From positions 1 through 61,116 of IMG/VR virus record IMGVR_UViG_3300042924_005523: a DNA stretch of 61,116 nt. One strand, 5' to 3'. This DNA is from a virus. The translations under genes and the position numbers were made by a program. The notes beneath the pieces were generated by a model that worked only from the letters and a program-made list of their open reading frames with translations, searched no databases and was not told the DNA's origin. This document shows positions 1 to 5,900 of this stretch, in pieces (the first letter of the stretch is position 1; every line of letters starts with the position of its first letter).

Positions 1-1276
1 TCTGAGAAGATTCTAACCAATCACGCAGGAATGCTTCGTCATAAATTACCAAGTCTGACCAGCTATTAAAAGAATAGCCATGGAAAAGACCAGTGCGTTG
101 ATAAAGAGAAACAATGCCATCAGCAACGCGCTTGTAATTTCCCCAGCCCACTTCAGCAGCAATTTCCACTTCGCCATAGTCAAAACTCTCCACGCCAAAA
201 GTACCAGAATCCCGGTCAACAATACGACCAATGGGAGGAGCAATTTCAGGAGCAGTGGTAAAGCCACGAGTGTCAAGGTAGCGATAGGAGCACGATGCAG
301 TGGGGGCGATGCAGAAAGCACGTTCCATGCCATGCTCACGAGCAATTTCTGCTGCTTTCTGAATGCCTTGATCCAATTGCCACACTGCTTCGCCAGCAGG
401 CATATCTTTCCAATGGTGAGCCCAGGGATGAGGATCATTGTCCAGATATGCTTCGAGCGCCTTTCCGAAATCTTCATAGCTAATGCCATGGATGGAAAGG
501 AAATTAGCTAGGCCCAGCACTCCTAGCCCAATTTGTTTATCAATGGTGGGAGAAAGATATTCTCCAGTGTCACCCACGCCAGTATTGGGATGGAGATCAA
601 CTAACTGCTGCATACCTTCAATAAAAGCGCCTTGCAAATTATCGAAATTACAGGCGCCAAGATTGACGTGCTGCAGTAGGCAAGTGCCACGATGCTTCAG
701 CCAAATCTCTTCGCAAACGTTCGGCCAAATACGCTCCCCCTTTGCATCAAAACGCTTCTTAGTTAGCCACATATCTCCATTGCCAATTCCCTTAAGCAAA
801 GCGCTAATTAATTCAGACGATGCTTTTTCAAAGAATTGCTCATCAATGGTTAAAGAACGCTTCACCCACGGCAGCTCGCTCCGCGATGCATTGATAAATT
901 TAATTGCATCTGGATGGTCATAATCAAGATGCAAAGTAACGGCGCCATTCTTAAACGCGCCACCACGCCGCAGTACTTCATTTAGTTTGCTATACAAACC
1001 AGCAAAACTCACCGGGCCACTCGCGGTAAGGCCGCGTCCATTTTCGGAGCCTTCCGAACGAAGTTTTGACAAATTAACAGCAGCGCCAGCGGCATTGCGG
1101 AGAGCATGAGAAACAAAACGCCACGACGCCTCAATTCCATCCGGCCCTTCCATTGAATCTTCCACTACAAATGTGGTGCAGCTCACCGCGAGGCGCCCCT
1201 CGGGGCTATCAAGCCAATCTTGCACTCGCCCTGTACGAGCAATTGGTTCACACTTTGCATTTTTCTTGAGCGCCAT
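1..1276 (-). CDS. ribonucleotide reductase large (catalytic) subunit, 3' end cut by window edge
   Basis: This frame is open from ATG at 1276 to the window edge, about 425 residues. It makes deoxynucleotides from ribonucleotides for phage DNA synthesis. Visible family signatures are a redox cysteine (C33, in VSCTTF), the stretch NLSKLRSEGSENGRG, the active-site N-x-C-x-E motif (PNVCEE, N186/C188/E190), a partner redox cysteine at C199 before VNLG, and the PTASCSYRYLDTRG segment. The part before the first conserved cysteine is only about 32 residues, shorter than in most relatives, so an N-terminal domain is reduced or lost. Whether it is class I or the B12-dependent class II cannot be told; no small subunit is in the window. 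A GGGGCC hairpin lies just upstream of the start codon. Confidence 0.9.
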   Translation of the reverse strand, partial: MALKKNAKCEPIARTGRVQDWLDSPEGRLAVSCTTFVVEDSMEGPDGIEASWRFVSHALRNAAGAAVNLSKLRSEGSENGRGLTASGPVSFAGLYSKLNEVLRRGGAFKNGAVTLHLDYDHPDAIKFINASRSELPWVKRSLTIDEQFFEKASSELISALLKGIGNGDMWLTKKRFDAKGERIWPNVCEEIWLKHRGTCLLQHVNLGACNFDNLQGAFIEGMQQLVDLHPNTGVGDTGEYLSPTIDKQIGLGVLGLANFLSIHGISYEDFGKALEAYLDNDPHPWAHHWKDMPAGEAVWQLDQGIQKAAEIAREHGMERAFCIAPTASCSYRYLDTRGFTTAPEIAPPIGRIVDRDSGTFGVESFDYGEVEIAAEVGWGNYKRVADGIVSLYQRTGLFHGYSFNSWSDLVIYDEAFLRDWLESSQ

Positions 1277-1287
1277 AAGACAAAGAA

Positions 1288-1302
1288 GGGGCCAATGGCC
1301 CC
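1288..1302 (-). terminator. hairpin before the ribonucleotide reductase start codon
   Basis: A perfect six-base-pair stem (GGGGCC, AAT loop, GGCCCC) is followed on the minus strand by TTCTTTGTCTT and then the ATG at 1276. It fits an intrinsic terminator of the upstream small gene that also forms the 5' leader of the reductase gene. Confidence 0.55.
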
Positions 1303-1360
1303 TGAGAATCAACCAAAGCAGGCTAGCTCAGTCAAGGCGATGGAAATGGGAAATCTTCCT

Positions 1361-1606
1361 TTAGTCGCACAAATTCTCAGCATCCTCGTTTGAGACCAAA
1401 TCTTTGATAAACAGCTTCGCTTCATTCAAGCTTTTGAAATAGCAAGGCTTGCCGTCTATCGCTGCAAACCATTGAAATTCTGGCCTACTAAAACATGGCC
1501 AAAGCTTATAAGGACCATAGTTAAATGGCTGGCGTTCTGGCAAACCAAGCATTGTAATAGCTCGTAGTTTTACCACGCTAGTTCTTCTCACAAATCGTGC
1601 ATGCAT
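1361..1606 (-). CDS. small protein of unknown function (81 aa)
   Basis: Leftward frame of 81 codons just upstream of ribonucleotide reductase. I do not recognise the family. The C-terminal two thirds is rich in aromatic residues (PFNYGPYKLWPCF, FQWFAA) and ends in an acidic tail, which looks like a folded small phage protein. The ATG at 1606 gives a basic N-terminal stretch; an internal ATG at about 1552 (MLGLPERQ) would give a 63-residue product that covers only the well-composed part, and may be the real start. It probably shares a transcript with the reductase through the hairpin at 1288. Confidence 0.6.
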   Translation of the reverse strand: MHARFVRRTSVVKLRAITMLGLPERQPFNYGPYKLWPCFSRPEFQWFAAIDGKPCYFKSLNEAKLFIKDLVSNEDAENLCD

Positions 1607-2201
1607 TATTTAATACATTTTTCAGCAAACGACCATGCCCTCATGAATCCTTAAGAAATTGTGAAGATTTTTTAGCTTTTGTATCACCATGATACGGAAA
1701 AAGCCACATTTGACCCACAGGCTGAGATACGATTACCGTAAGCGGAGCACACGCCAAGCCCGGCTCCTCCCGCTTAGTCCCTCCCGGACATCTCTCCTCC
1801 AACGGAGCGCCCCAAGCGCGAAGTGACGGACAAGAAGGCTAGACCAGCCCCGATGTCCTAGTAGCGGAGTCCCCCAAAGGGACGGAGCCTCTCCATCGAG
1901 GGGCGAATTTCAAAAAAGCTGTGTCAGTCTTATGTGATGACACGGCCAAGCTATGCGTAGCTTCTGGGAACAGGCAAATTAAGGACAATACCATCTTTAA
2001 AAGCTTGAACGACGGCTTTAGGCCGCCTTTTTGCTGAGAACGATGGAAAGGAAAGTGCGCGATTTTGTGCGTCATTACGACGGCTTAGGGCCGTCTCCAT
2101 TTGTCTTGTCTATTACTGGAAACGCTTCAAGCGGCGCCTTCGGCTTGCTTTCAGCGTACAACTACTAGCTTTATGGTACTACCACTTTTCCTTGACATTG
2201 A
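1607..2201. other. gene-poor, hairpin-rich region, possible structured RNA
   Basis: No convincing gene is present in about 600 bases. The stretch contains many perfect inverted repeats: GTATCA/TGATAC at 1681-1695, GGACATC (1787-1793) with GATGTCC (1852-1858), GTCCC/GGGAC at about 1869-1882, GTGTCA/TGACAC at about 1921-1943, AAGCTA-TGCG-TAGCTT near 1948-1963, and two related hairpins with a GACGGCTT core near 2011 and 2079. The nested long-range stem (1787-1858) encloses two smaller hairpins, which suggests a branched RNA rather than simple terminators. I do not match it to tmRNA, RNase P, 6S or a known riboswitch, nor to a group I intron core. Confidence 0.45.
1681..1695. promoter_or_regulatory. 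perfect inverted repeat, candidate operator
   Basis: GTATCA-CCA-TGATAC is a 6+3+6 perfect dyad in AT-rich sequence about 75 bases upstream of the small leftward gene at 1361-1606. The position and shape fit a repressor or activator site for that gene and ribonucleotide reductase. This is inference; no regulator is identified for it. Confidence 0.35.
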
Positions 2202-2208
2202 ATGTCTC
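2192..2208 (+). promoter_or_regulatory. hairpin over the endonuclease start codon
   Basis: The sequence GACAT-TGA-ATGTC is a perfect five-base-pair dyad whose loop and right arm contain the ATG at 2202. In RNA it would occlude the start codon, similar in principle to start-site sequestration known for the T4 intron endonuclease I-TevI. No good Shine-Dalgarno sequence precedes this start. Confidence 0.4.
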
Positions 2209-2861
2209 TCGTCAAAAGCTTTGGCTACAATCGTGGCCTTTACCGGCAAAACATGCTCGCGCATTCTGATCTTCTCACTCAACAACTTAAGATCTGCTCT
2301 CAATGCAAGGTTCTTCTTTCTTCCTCTGCTTTTGGAAAAGATTCAAAAATGTCTGACGGACTCAAGTCTGCCTGTAAAGCATGTCGACGCCAAGCGGCCT
2401 TGAATTATTCTCGCCCATCTCGCAGCGGCAATACAGTGTCTCAAGAAAAAGAACGCCAACGGAAGCAAAAATATGCACGCGATATTCATGGTGTCATTGG
2501 TCGGCATATTATTTATTACATTGCCAATCCTGTTGATTCTTCTCTTGTTAAAATTGGCTATTCATCTTCCCTTCATAGCCGATTTGAAACTTTCCTTACG
2601 GCTATTCCTAGAATTTTTTTACTAGCACTCAATCAGGTGGATGGCCCCAAGCAGGAATTGCATCTTCATCGGCAATTCGCAGAACTTCGCCGAGAAGGTG
2701 AATGGTTCCTTGCTAAAGCTCCTCTCCTTCAGCATCTCAATTCCCTGGATCAATCCCTCGCTCATCAATGTATTCCCCTCCTCATCCCCTCTCAGCAAAA
2801 ACGTGTGATAGTTCCCGATAAACAGCAATTCATAGACTCTGTTCCATTCCTTGGTAAATAA
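2202..2861 (+). CDS. zinc-finger GIY-YIG-like (T5orf172/Mug113) endonuclease
   Basis: Rightward gene of 219 codons between leftward genes. Residues 30-65 hold a CxxC...CxxC zinc motif (C32, C35, C58, C61), as in many phage homing nucleases. Residues 100-180 match the T5orf172/Mug113 branch of the GIY-YIG nuclease fold: IIYYIAN, LVKIGYS, an arginine in HSRF, and the closing HLHRQFAELRREGEWF. It likely cuts DNA as a free-standing mobile endonuclease. An alternative start at 2253 (MLAHSDLL) keeps both domains. A short perfect dyad, GACAT-TGA-ATGTC, overlaps the 2202 start codon and could hide it in a hairpin. Target site unknown. Confidence 0.8.
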   Translation: MSLVKSFGYNRGLYRQNMLAHSDLLTQQLKICSQCKVLLSSSAFGKDSKMSDGLKSACKACRRQAALNYSRPSRSGNTVSQEKERQRKQKYARDIHGVIGRHIIYYIANPVDSSLVKIGYSSSLHSRFETFLTAIPRIFLLALNQVDGPKQELHLHRQFAELRREGEWFLAKAPLLQHLNSLDQSLAHQCIPLLIPSQQKRVIVPDKQQFIDSVPFLGK

Positions 2862-3101
2862 AAGCGATTTTCTGGACGAAAAATTGCGCCACTTTTCGAG
2901 GCGTATACCCCAGCCCCAGTTTTTTTTCACCCCCCTGCTACTGCGCCCTGTCAAGCATTGTTGCAAAGCTTAACACGGCGAATTGAAATATAACTTAATA
3001 CTGACAGTTGCAGTGCAAATGTGGCTGATAGTCCCTTTTTCAAGCGAAACAAAAGCCCTACCAGTACTGGCAGGGCTAATGGGGTTGTCATCCTATGGGC
3101 G
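2862..3101. other. intergenic region between endonuclease and AAGCTT-rich gene block
   Basis: About 240 bases with no gene seen. It contains a run of eight T near 2923, a small dyad TTGCA-G-TGCAA near 3008-3018, and the strong hairpin at 3054-3077. Convergent transcripts from both sides would end here. Confidence 0.5.
3054..3077 (-). terminator. intrinsic terminator of the leftward three-gene block
   Basis: A near-perfect 24-base inverted repeat: AGCCCT, one mismatch, the palindrome CCAGTACTGG, then AGGGCT. On the minus strand it is followed by TTTTGTTT. Its position just past the last leftward gene fits rho-independent termination. Confidence 0.65.
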
Positions 3102-3284
3102 TCAGGAACGGCTGTAACGGGCTTCTGTGGCGGTCTTAAAGGGAGAAGCCGGGGCAAGTTCCTGAAGCTTGGCTAGGCAGCTTTCTAGGGCTTCCAGTTC
3201 TTCTGGCTCAGCTTCTGGCAGGAAGCTTTCTACGGTGAGAAGAAGGAAGAAAGCTTCTTTCTTGGAAAGTGCAAGACGGATCAC
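3102..3284 (-). CDS. small leucine/glutamate-rich protein (60 aa), unknown function
   Basis: The last gene of a three-gene leftward block. I chose GTG at 3284 because it overlaps the stop of the upstream gene as GTGA, a usual sign of translational coupling; an in-frame ATG at 3338 would overlap that gene far more. The product has a hydrophobic start (IRLALSKKEAFFLLL) followed by an acidic helix-forming stretch and a serine/arginine tail. No family is recognised. Composition is the same unusual AAGCTT-rich type as its neighbours. Confidence 0.6.
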   Translation of the reverse strand: MIRLALSKKEAFFLLLTVESFLPEAEPEELEALESCLAKLQELAPASPFKTATEARYSRS

Positions 3285-4069
3285 GCCAGAGCCTCCAGGA
3301 GAGAAGAGAAGCTGACAGAAGCTGCCACGCGTTCGCAATCAACCCAGCGGTCTTGGTGTCCGGTTTCCCAGTAGTGGTTGCCAATCTCGCAGGCTTCTTG
3401 GAAGAGCCCGTAAAGTTTCTCGTCTTCCAAGCTTTCTAGCTTGTCTTCCAGGGTTTCTAGCTTGTCTTCTGAGGCTTCTTGATAGAAAGAAGAAAGAAGC
3501 TTCAGAAGCTCTTTCGTAAAGTCAGAAGAAGCCCAGCTTTCCCAAGCTTCTCCGTCTTTCTCAAGTTCAAGCTCAGAAAGCCTGTCTTCTGAAGCTAGCG
3601 GGTAGTCTTGCAAGCTTTCCAGGGCTTCCAGGGCTTCTTCTGTGAGAAAGCGTATGTCAAAAGCAAGACCAAAAGAGCCATGGCCGCCATAAAGGCGCCA
3701 CACGCCTTTCCCGTAGTGGTCTTCTGCCAGTACGTCACAGTTAGAAAGTTCTACCAAGCTTCCGCTGTAGTCGCTTCCTTGGCAGTAGTCAGGACAGAAG
3801 ACAAGCGCGGTCACGTTGTGGAGCTTCTTCTCACAGAAGCGCTGGAAAGTTTCAAAGGGAGAAAGCTTGGAGAAGCCGCAATGTCTGCCAGCAGTAGCTT
3901 CCAAGGAAGAGAAGGAAAGCTCCTCTTCTTCCAAGGGAGAATAGCTTTCCCACGTATTACAGCCGCCAATGTATCGGTCAGGACTGACAGTGTAGAAAGA
4001 GCCAGAAAGCGCGGAAAGGCGTTCGATGCGATCGTGAACAGTGGAAAGAAAGGCCGGAACAATGGACAT
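3281..4069 (-). CDS. acidic protein of unknown function (262 aa)
   Basis: Leftward gene starting at ATG 4069 (MSIVPAFLST). The product is strongly acidic and leucine/serine/glutamate-rich, with repeated SEDKLETLED-like heptad segments near residues 195-215 and cysteine- and tryptophan-containing motifs (NTWESYSP, NHYWETGHQDRW) that look like a real conserved core. I do not recognise a named family; proteins of this style occur in phages and plasmids. The leader lacks a Shine-Dalgarno sequence and instead has a GCCGGC hairpin and a long pyrimidine tract, also seen before the next upstream gene. AAGCTT, GAAGC and TCTTC words are very dense here. Confidence 0.7.
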   Translation of the reverse strand: MSIVPAFLSTVHDRIERLSALSGSFYTVSPDRYIGGCNTWESYSPLEEEELSFSSLEATAGRHCGFSKLSPFETFQRFCEKKLHNVTALVFCPDYCQGSDYSGSLVELSNCDVLAEDHYGKGVWRLYGGHGSFGLAFDIRFLTEEALEALESLQDYPLASEDRLSELELEKDGEAWESWASSDFTKELLKLLSSFYQEASEDKLETLEDKLESLEDEKLYGLFQEACEIGNHYWETGHQDRWVDCERVAASVSFSSLLEALA

Positions 4070-4096
4070 TGTGAGAAAGGAAAGAGAAGGAAAGAA

Positions 4097-4114
4097 AGGC
4101 CGGCAGAAGCCGGC
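4097..4114 (-). other. leader hairpin copy 1 (GCCGGC-TTCT-GCCGGC)
   Basis: A GCCGGC-TTCT-GCCGGC hairpin followed by CCTTTCTTTCC lies about 30 bases upstream of the ATG at 4069. A near-identical copy precedes the gene starting at 4820. It could be a terminator, an attenuator or a leader that promotes initiation without a Shine-Dalgarno sequence. Confidence 0.5.
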
Positions 4115-4124
4115 CGAGAAAGCT

Positions 4125-4820
4125 TCAGACTGAGCGCAAAACATACCAGCGGCAAGACCAGGGAGAAGGCGCAAGAGTGAAACCGTCGTACTCAAGAAGC
4201 TGCCAAGCTTCTGCCCAATCAATACAGCATTGTGGCCAAGGAAGCCGGGAGAAGTCGCATTCTCCTGTCTCTTCCGCGAGACATTGAGCGTAGTCTCTTC
4301 CAGCTTCTTCTTCGGAGTAGCCTTCAGCTTCTCCCTGGAAGCCGTCACAGAAGGTATCGGGACACAGGCCAATGTCTTCCGCTTCTTGCAGAAGAAGAGC
4401 GCAAGCTTCAGGGTTTTCAAGAAGAGAAGAAAGGCCGCGTTCTTCCAGCGCTTCTTCCCAGTCAGAAGAAAGGAAGAAGCCGAACAAGGCGCCATCTCCT
4501 TCAGAAGCGCCGAAAGAGAAGCCCGCGGGGCTGCGAGAATCTAGCCAAGCGGAAAGCTCTTCCAGCGCTGAAAGCGCTTCTTCTGAAGCTGGGTCAGCAA
4601 CGAAAGAAGCGGAGTCCGTTGCAAGCTTTTGCAGAAGAGCCACAGAAGAAGAGCGCAAACCGGCAGGCGTCAGACCGTCAGGACGTGGCAGGGAAAGAAG
4701 CTCCGTGATTGTATCGGCAGCACCAAGAAAGGCGTCTGCAAGGTCGCAAGGCCGGAGGCTTGCGCGATCGCAAACAATCCAAGGGAAAGAACGGAGCTGG
4801 GAAAGAGAAAGAGAAGCCAT
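4125..4820 (-). CDS. acidic protein of unknown function (231 aa)
   Basis: First gene of the three-gene leftward block, ATG at 4820. It is rich in alanine, leucine, serine and glutamate, with many cysteines in the C-terminal half (CALLL, GLCPDTFCDGF, QCLAEETGECDF, PQCCIDWAEAW), which might bind metal. The last 50 residues are aromatic (SPWSCRWYVL). No family is recognised. The coding strand shares the AAGCTT/GAAGC-rich composition of its two downstream neighbours, suggesting that they were acquired together. The leader has a GCCGGC hairpin and a pyrimidine tract instead of a ribosome binding site. Confidence 0.65.
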   Translation of the reverse strand: MASLSLSQLRSFPWIVCDRASLRPCDLADAFLGAADTITELLSLPRPDGLTPAGLRSSSVALLQKLATDSASFVADPASEEALSALEELSAWLDSRSPAGFSFGASEGDGALFGFFLSSDWEEALEERGLSSLLENPEACALLLQEAEDIGLCPDTFCDGFQGEAEGYSEEEAGRDYAQCLAEETGECDFSRLPWPQCCIDWAEAWQLLEYDGFTLAPSPWSCRWYVLRSV

Positions 4821-4841
4821 TAAAGAGAAGAGAGGGAAAGG

Positions 4842-4857
4842 CCGGCAGAAGCCGGCA
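4842..4857 (-). other. leader hairpin copy 2 (GCCGGC-TTCT-GCCGGC)
   Basis: Same hairpin as at 4097-4114, about 22 bases upstream of the ATG at 4820 and again followed by CCTTTCCCTCTC. The pairing of hairpin and pyrimidine tract at two successive genes is the reason to treat it as one repeated element. Confidence 0.5.
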
Positions 4858-5278
4858 AAGCGCGCGGCGGGATTTGATCCCGCGCCATCACGGCGGCCAC
4901 AAAAGCCCGCGCGCGAACGCCTGGTGGCGCTCGGTGTCGTTGCTTTTCAGTTTTCTAGGTTCTGAGGGAACACTACAGACCTCAAAAGCGGCCGTAAAGG
5001 GGGAGAGCGCTTGTGATAAGCACGGGCGATTAGTCAGCACTCGTTTGGCGGGACATAAGCGGATAGGCTTATCAGTGCCCGATCCGCAGCAGAATGACAA
5101 GCCAGGCTTATCAAAAGGGAGAGACTGCGTGCAGTGTGCAGCAGAGAGACGATCGCGCACCCGCGCGTATCACGAAACCTGCGAAACAATCCGCTGCTGC
5201 AACAATCGGCAACAATCGGCGCCCATACCATTGGGAGCGCCAGAACCGCCAGCGGCGTTACGTATTGAAACATCTACA

Positions 5279-5386
5279 CTTAGGGCTGAACAGTAGGGCT
5301 CAACTAGCGCTAAACAGTGAGAGAGAACTAGCGCTAAACAGTAGGGCTCAACTAGCGCTGCGCAGTGAGGCTCACCTAAGGCCATG
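5279..5386. repeat. 24-bp tandem repeat array (about four and a half copies)
   Basis: Units begin at 5291, 5315, 5339 and 5363, each 24 bases, with a half unit before. The first three share CAACTAGCGCTAAACAGT or a close variant, and each has the AGCGCT palindrome; the fourth is degenerate. Unit spacing near two helical turns and absence of spacers argue for protein-binding iterons rather than CRISPR. Confidence 0.8.
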
Positions 5387-5579
5387 CGGCAGACAGCACA
5401 AATACGGCGGAACAGTAGGCATAGGCGATCGCGGCAGAATCACGCTGGTGAGAGTAGGCAGCCACGCGCAGCAGTTGGTCTCACTGAAGCTCGGCAGAAT
5501 CGCGCCAGTAGGCAGAAAGAATCAGCGCGCCACCAGTGGCTTACTTTTAAGGCCGTCACCAGTAGGCTATGTCTACGGC

Positions 5580-5622
5580 TGCCAGGTAGGGTATATTTCA
5601 CGCTTGCCAGGTAGGGTATATT
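5580..5622. repeat. direct repeat pair of 18 bp with 25-bp period
   Basis: TGCCAGGTAGGGTATATT occurs exactly at 5580-5597 and 5605-5622. Each copy ends in TATATT, which resembles a -10 element, so the pair could be tandem promoters or two operator sites. No matching -35 element was found. Confidence 0.75.
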
Positions 5623-5628
5623 CTCCCT

Positions 5629-5719
5629 ATTCCCCATCGGAGAACCGGGGAATCGCCCTCGCCTCAGGCTAGTACGTTTGTACTACTATGCGGCTATGCG
5701 CATATAACGGCAGCGTTAT
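5629..5719. other. cluster of three perfect hairpins
   Basis: Three dyads follow one another: ATTCCCC/GGGGAAT (5629-5653), TAGTAC-GTTT-GTACTA (5670-5685) and ATAACG-GCAG-CGTTAT (5704-5719). Two have four-base loops. They sit between the 25-bp-period pair and the 21-bp array, with no gene nearby to terminate on the plus strand. Confidence 0.65.
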
Positions 5720-5756
5720 GATGTGATGATGAGATGAAACTATATAAAAGAAAGGT

Positions 5757-5840
5757 GATACGCTCGTCGCCGGGTCTGATACACTCGTCGCCGGATCTTA
5801 TACACTCTTGGCCTTGCCTGATACGCTCGCCGCCGGGTCT
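5757..5840. repeat. 21-bp tandem repeat array (four copies)
   Basis: Four adjacent 21-base units start at 5757, 5778, 5799 and 5820, with consensus GATACRCTCGTCGCCGGGTC plus T; the third is the most diverged. A partial unit (TAGATACAGACT) follows. The unit equals two helical turns, so proteins would bind on one face of DNA. It lies just past the 3' end of the HNH gene. Iteron function is inferred. Confidence 0.8.
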
Positions 5841-5900
5841 TAGATACAGACTTAGCCGATTTCAAAATAAATGGGGCGATACTCGCCCCAGTGCTACAAA

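Larger units (their letters stand above)
4821..5900. other. gene-poor repeat region, candidate origin or control region
   Basis: About 1.1 kb with no convincing gene on either strand. Frames that stay open across it consist of translated repeats and arginine-rich low-complexity sequence. It is GC-rich at the left (GCGCGC and CGGCGG words), contains an exact HIP1 octamer near 5424 and another just outside at about 4763, and holds a 24-bp tandem array, a 25-bp-period pair, three hairpins and a 21-bp tandem array in that order. Tandem iteron-like arrays beside hairpins are typical of replication origins and of partition or regulator-binding sites; which of these applies is unknown. Confidence 0.5.

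Noticed and set aside
46-1364. Open frames on both strands (46-489 minus, 80-511 plus, 483-923 plus, 1173-1364 plus)
   Set aside because: They are shadows of the ribonucleotide reductase frame, which is open over the full 1-1276 on the minus strand and carries all family motifs.
1839-2075. 78-codon minus-strand frame over the hairpin-rich region
   Set aside because: It translates consecutive hairpins and repeated GGGAC/GTCCC words into low-quality sequence; no coupling or leader supports it.
1700-2200. Group I intron beside the GIY-YIG gene
   Set aside because: I could not find the conserved P, Q, R, S core or exon halves that would join; the endonuclease looks free-standing.
4868-4925. tRNA-like minus-strand arm (GCGGG-ATCAAAT-CCCGC) with a GCGCGC stem
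   Set aside because: The whole foldable unit is about 55 bases with no D-arm, the T-loop lacks the usual TTC, and there is no credible anticodon loop.
3608-4965. Long plus-strand frames (3608-4180, 4230-4708, 4372-4965)
   Set aside because: They are antisense to the acidic leftward genes and consist of lysine/arginine/serine runs produced by the GAAGC-rich composition.
5094-5672. 192-codon plus-strand frame across the 24-bp array
   Set aside because: Composition follows the repeats (LALNSRAQLALNSE) and is arginine-rich otherwise; no start signal or family.
5279-5840. CRISPR array
   Set aside because: Repeat units are contiguous with no unique spacers, and no cas gene is present.
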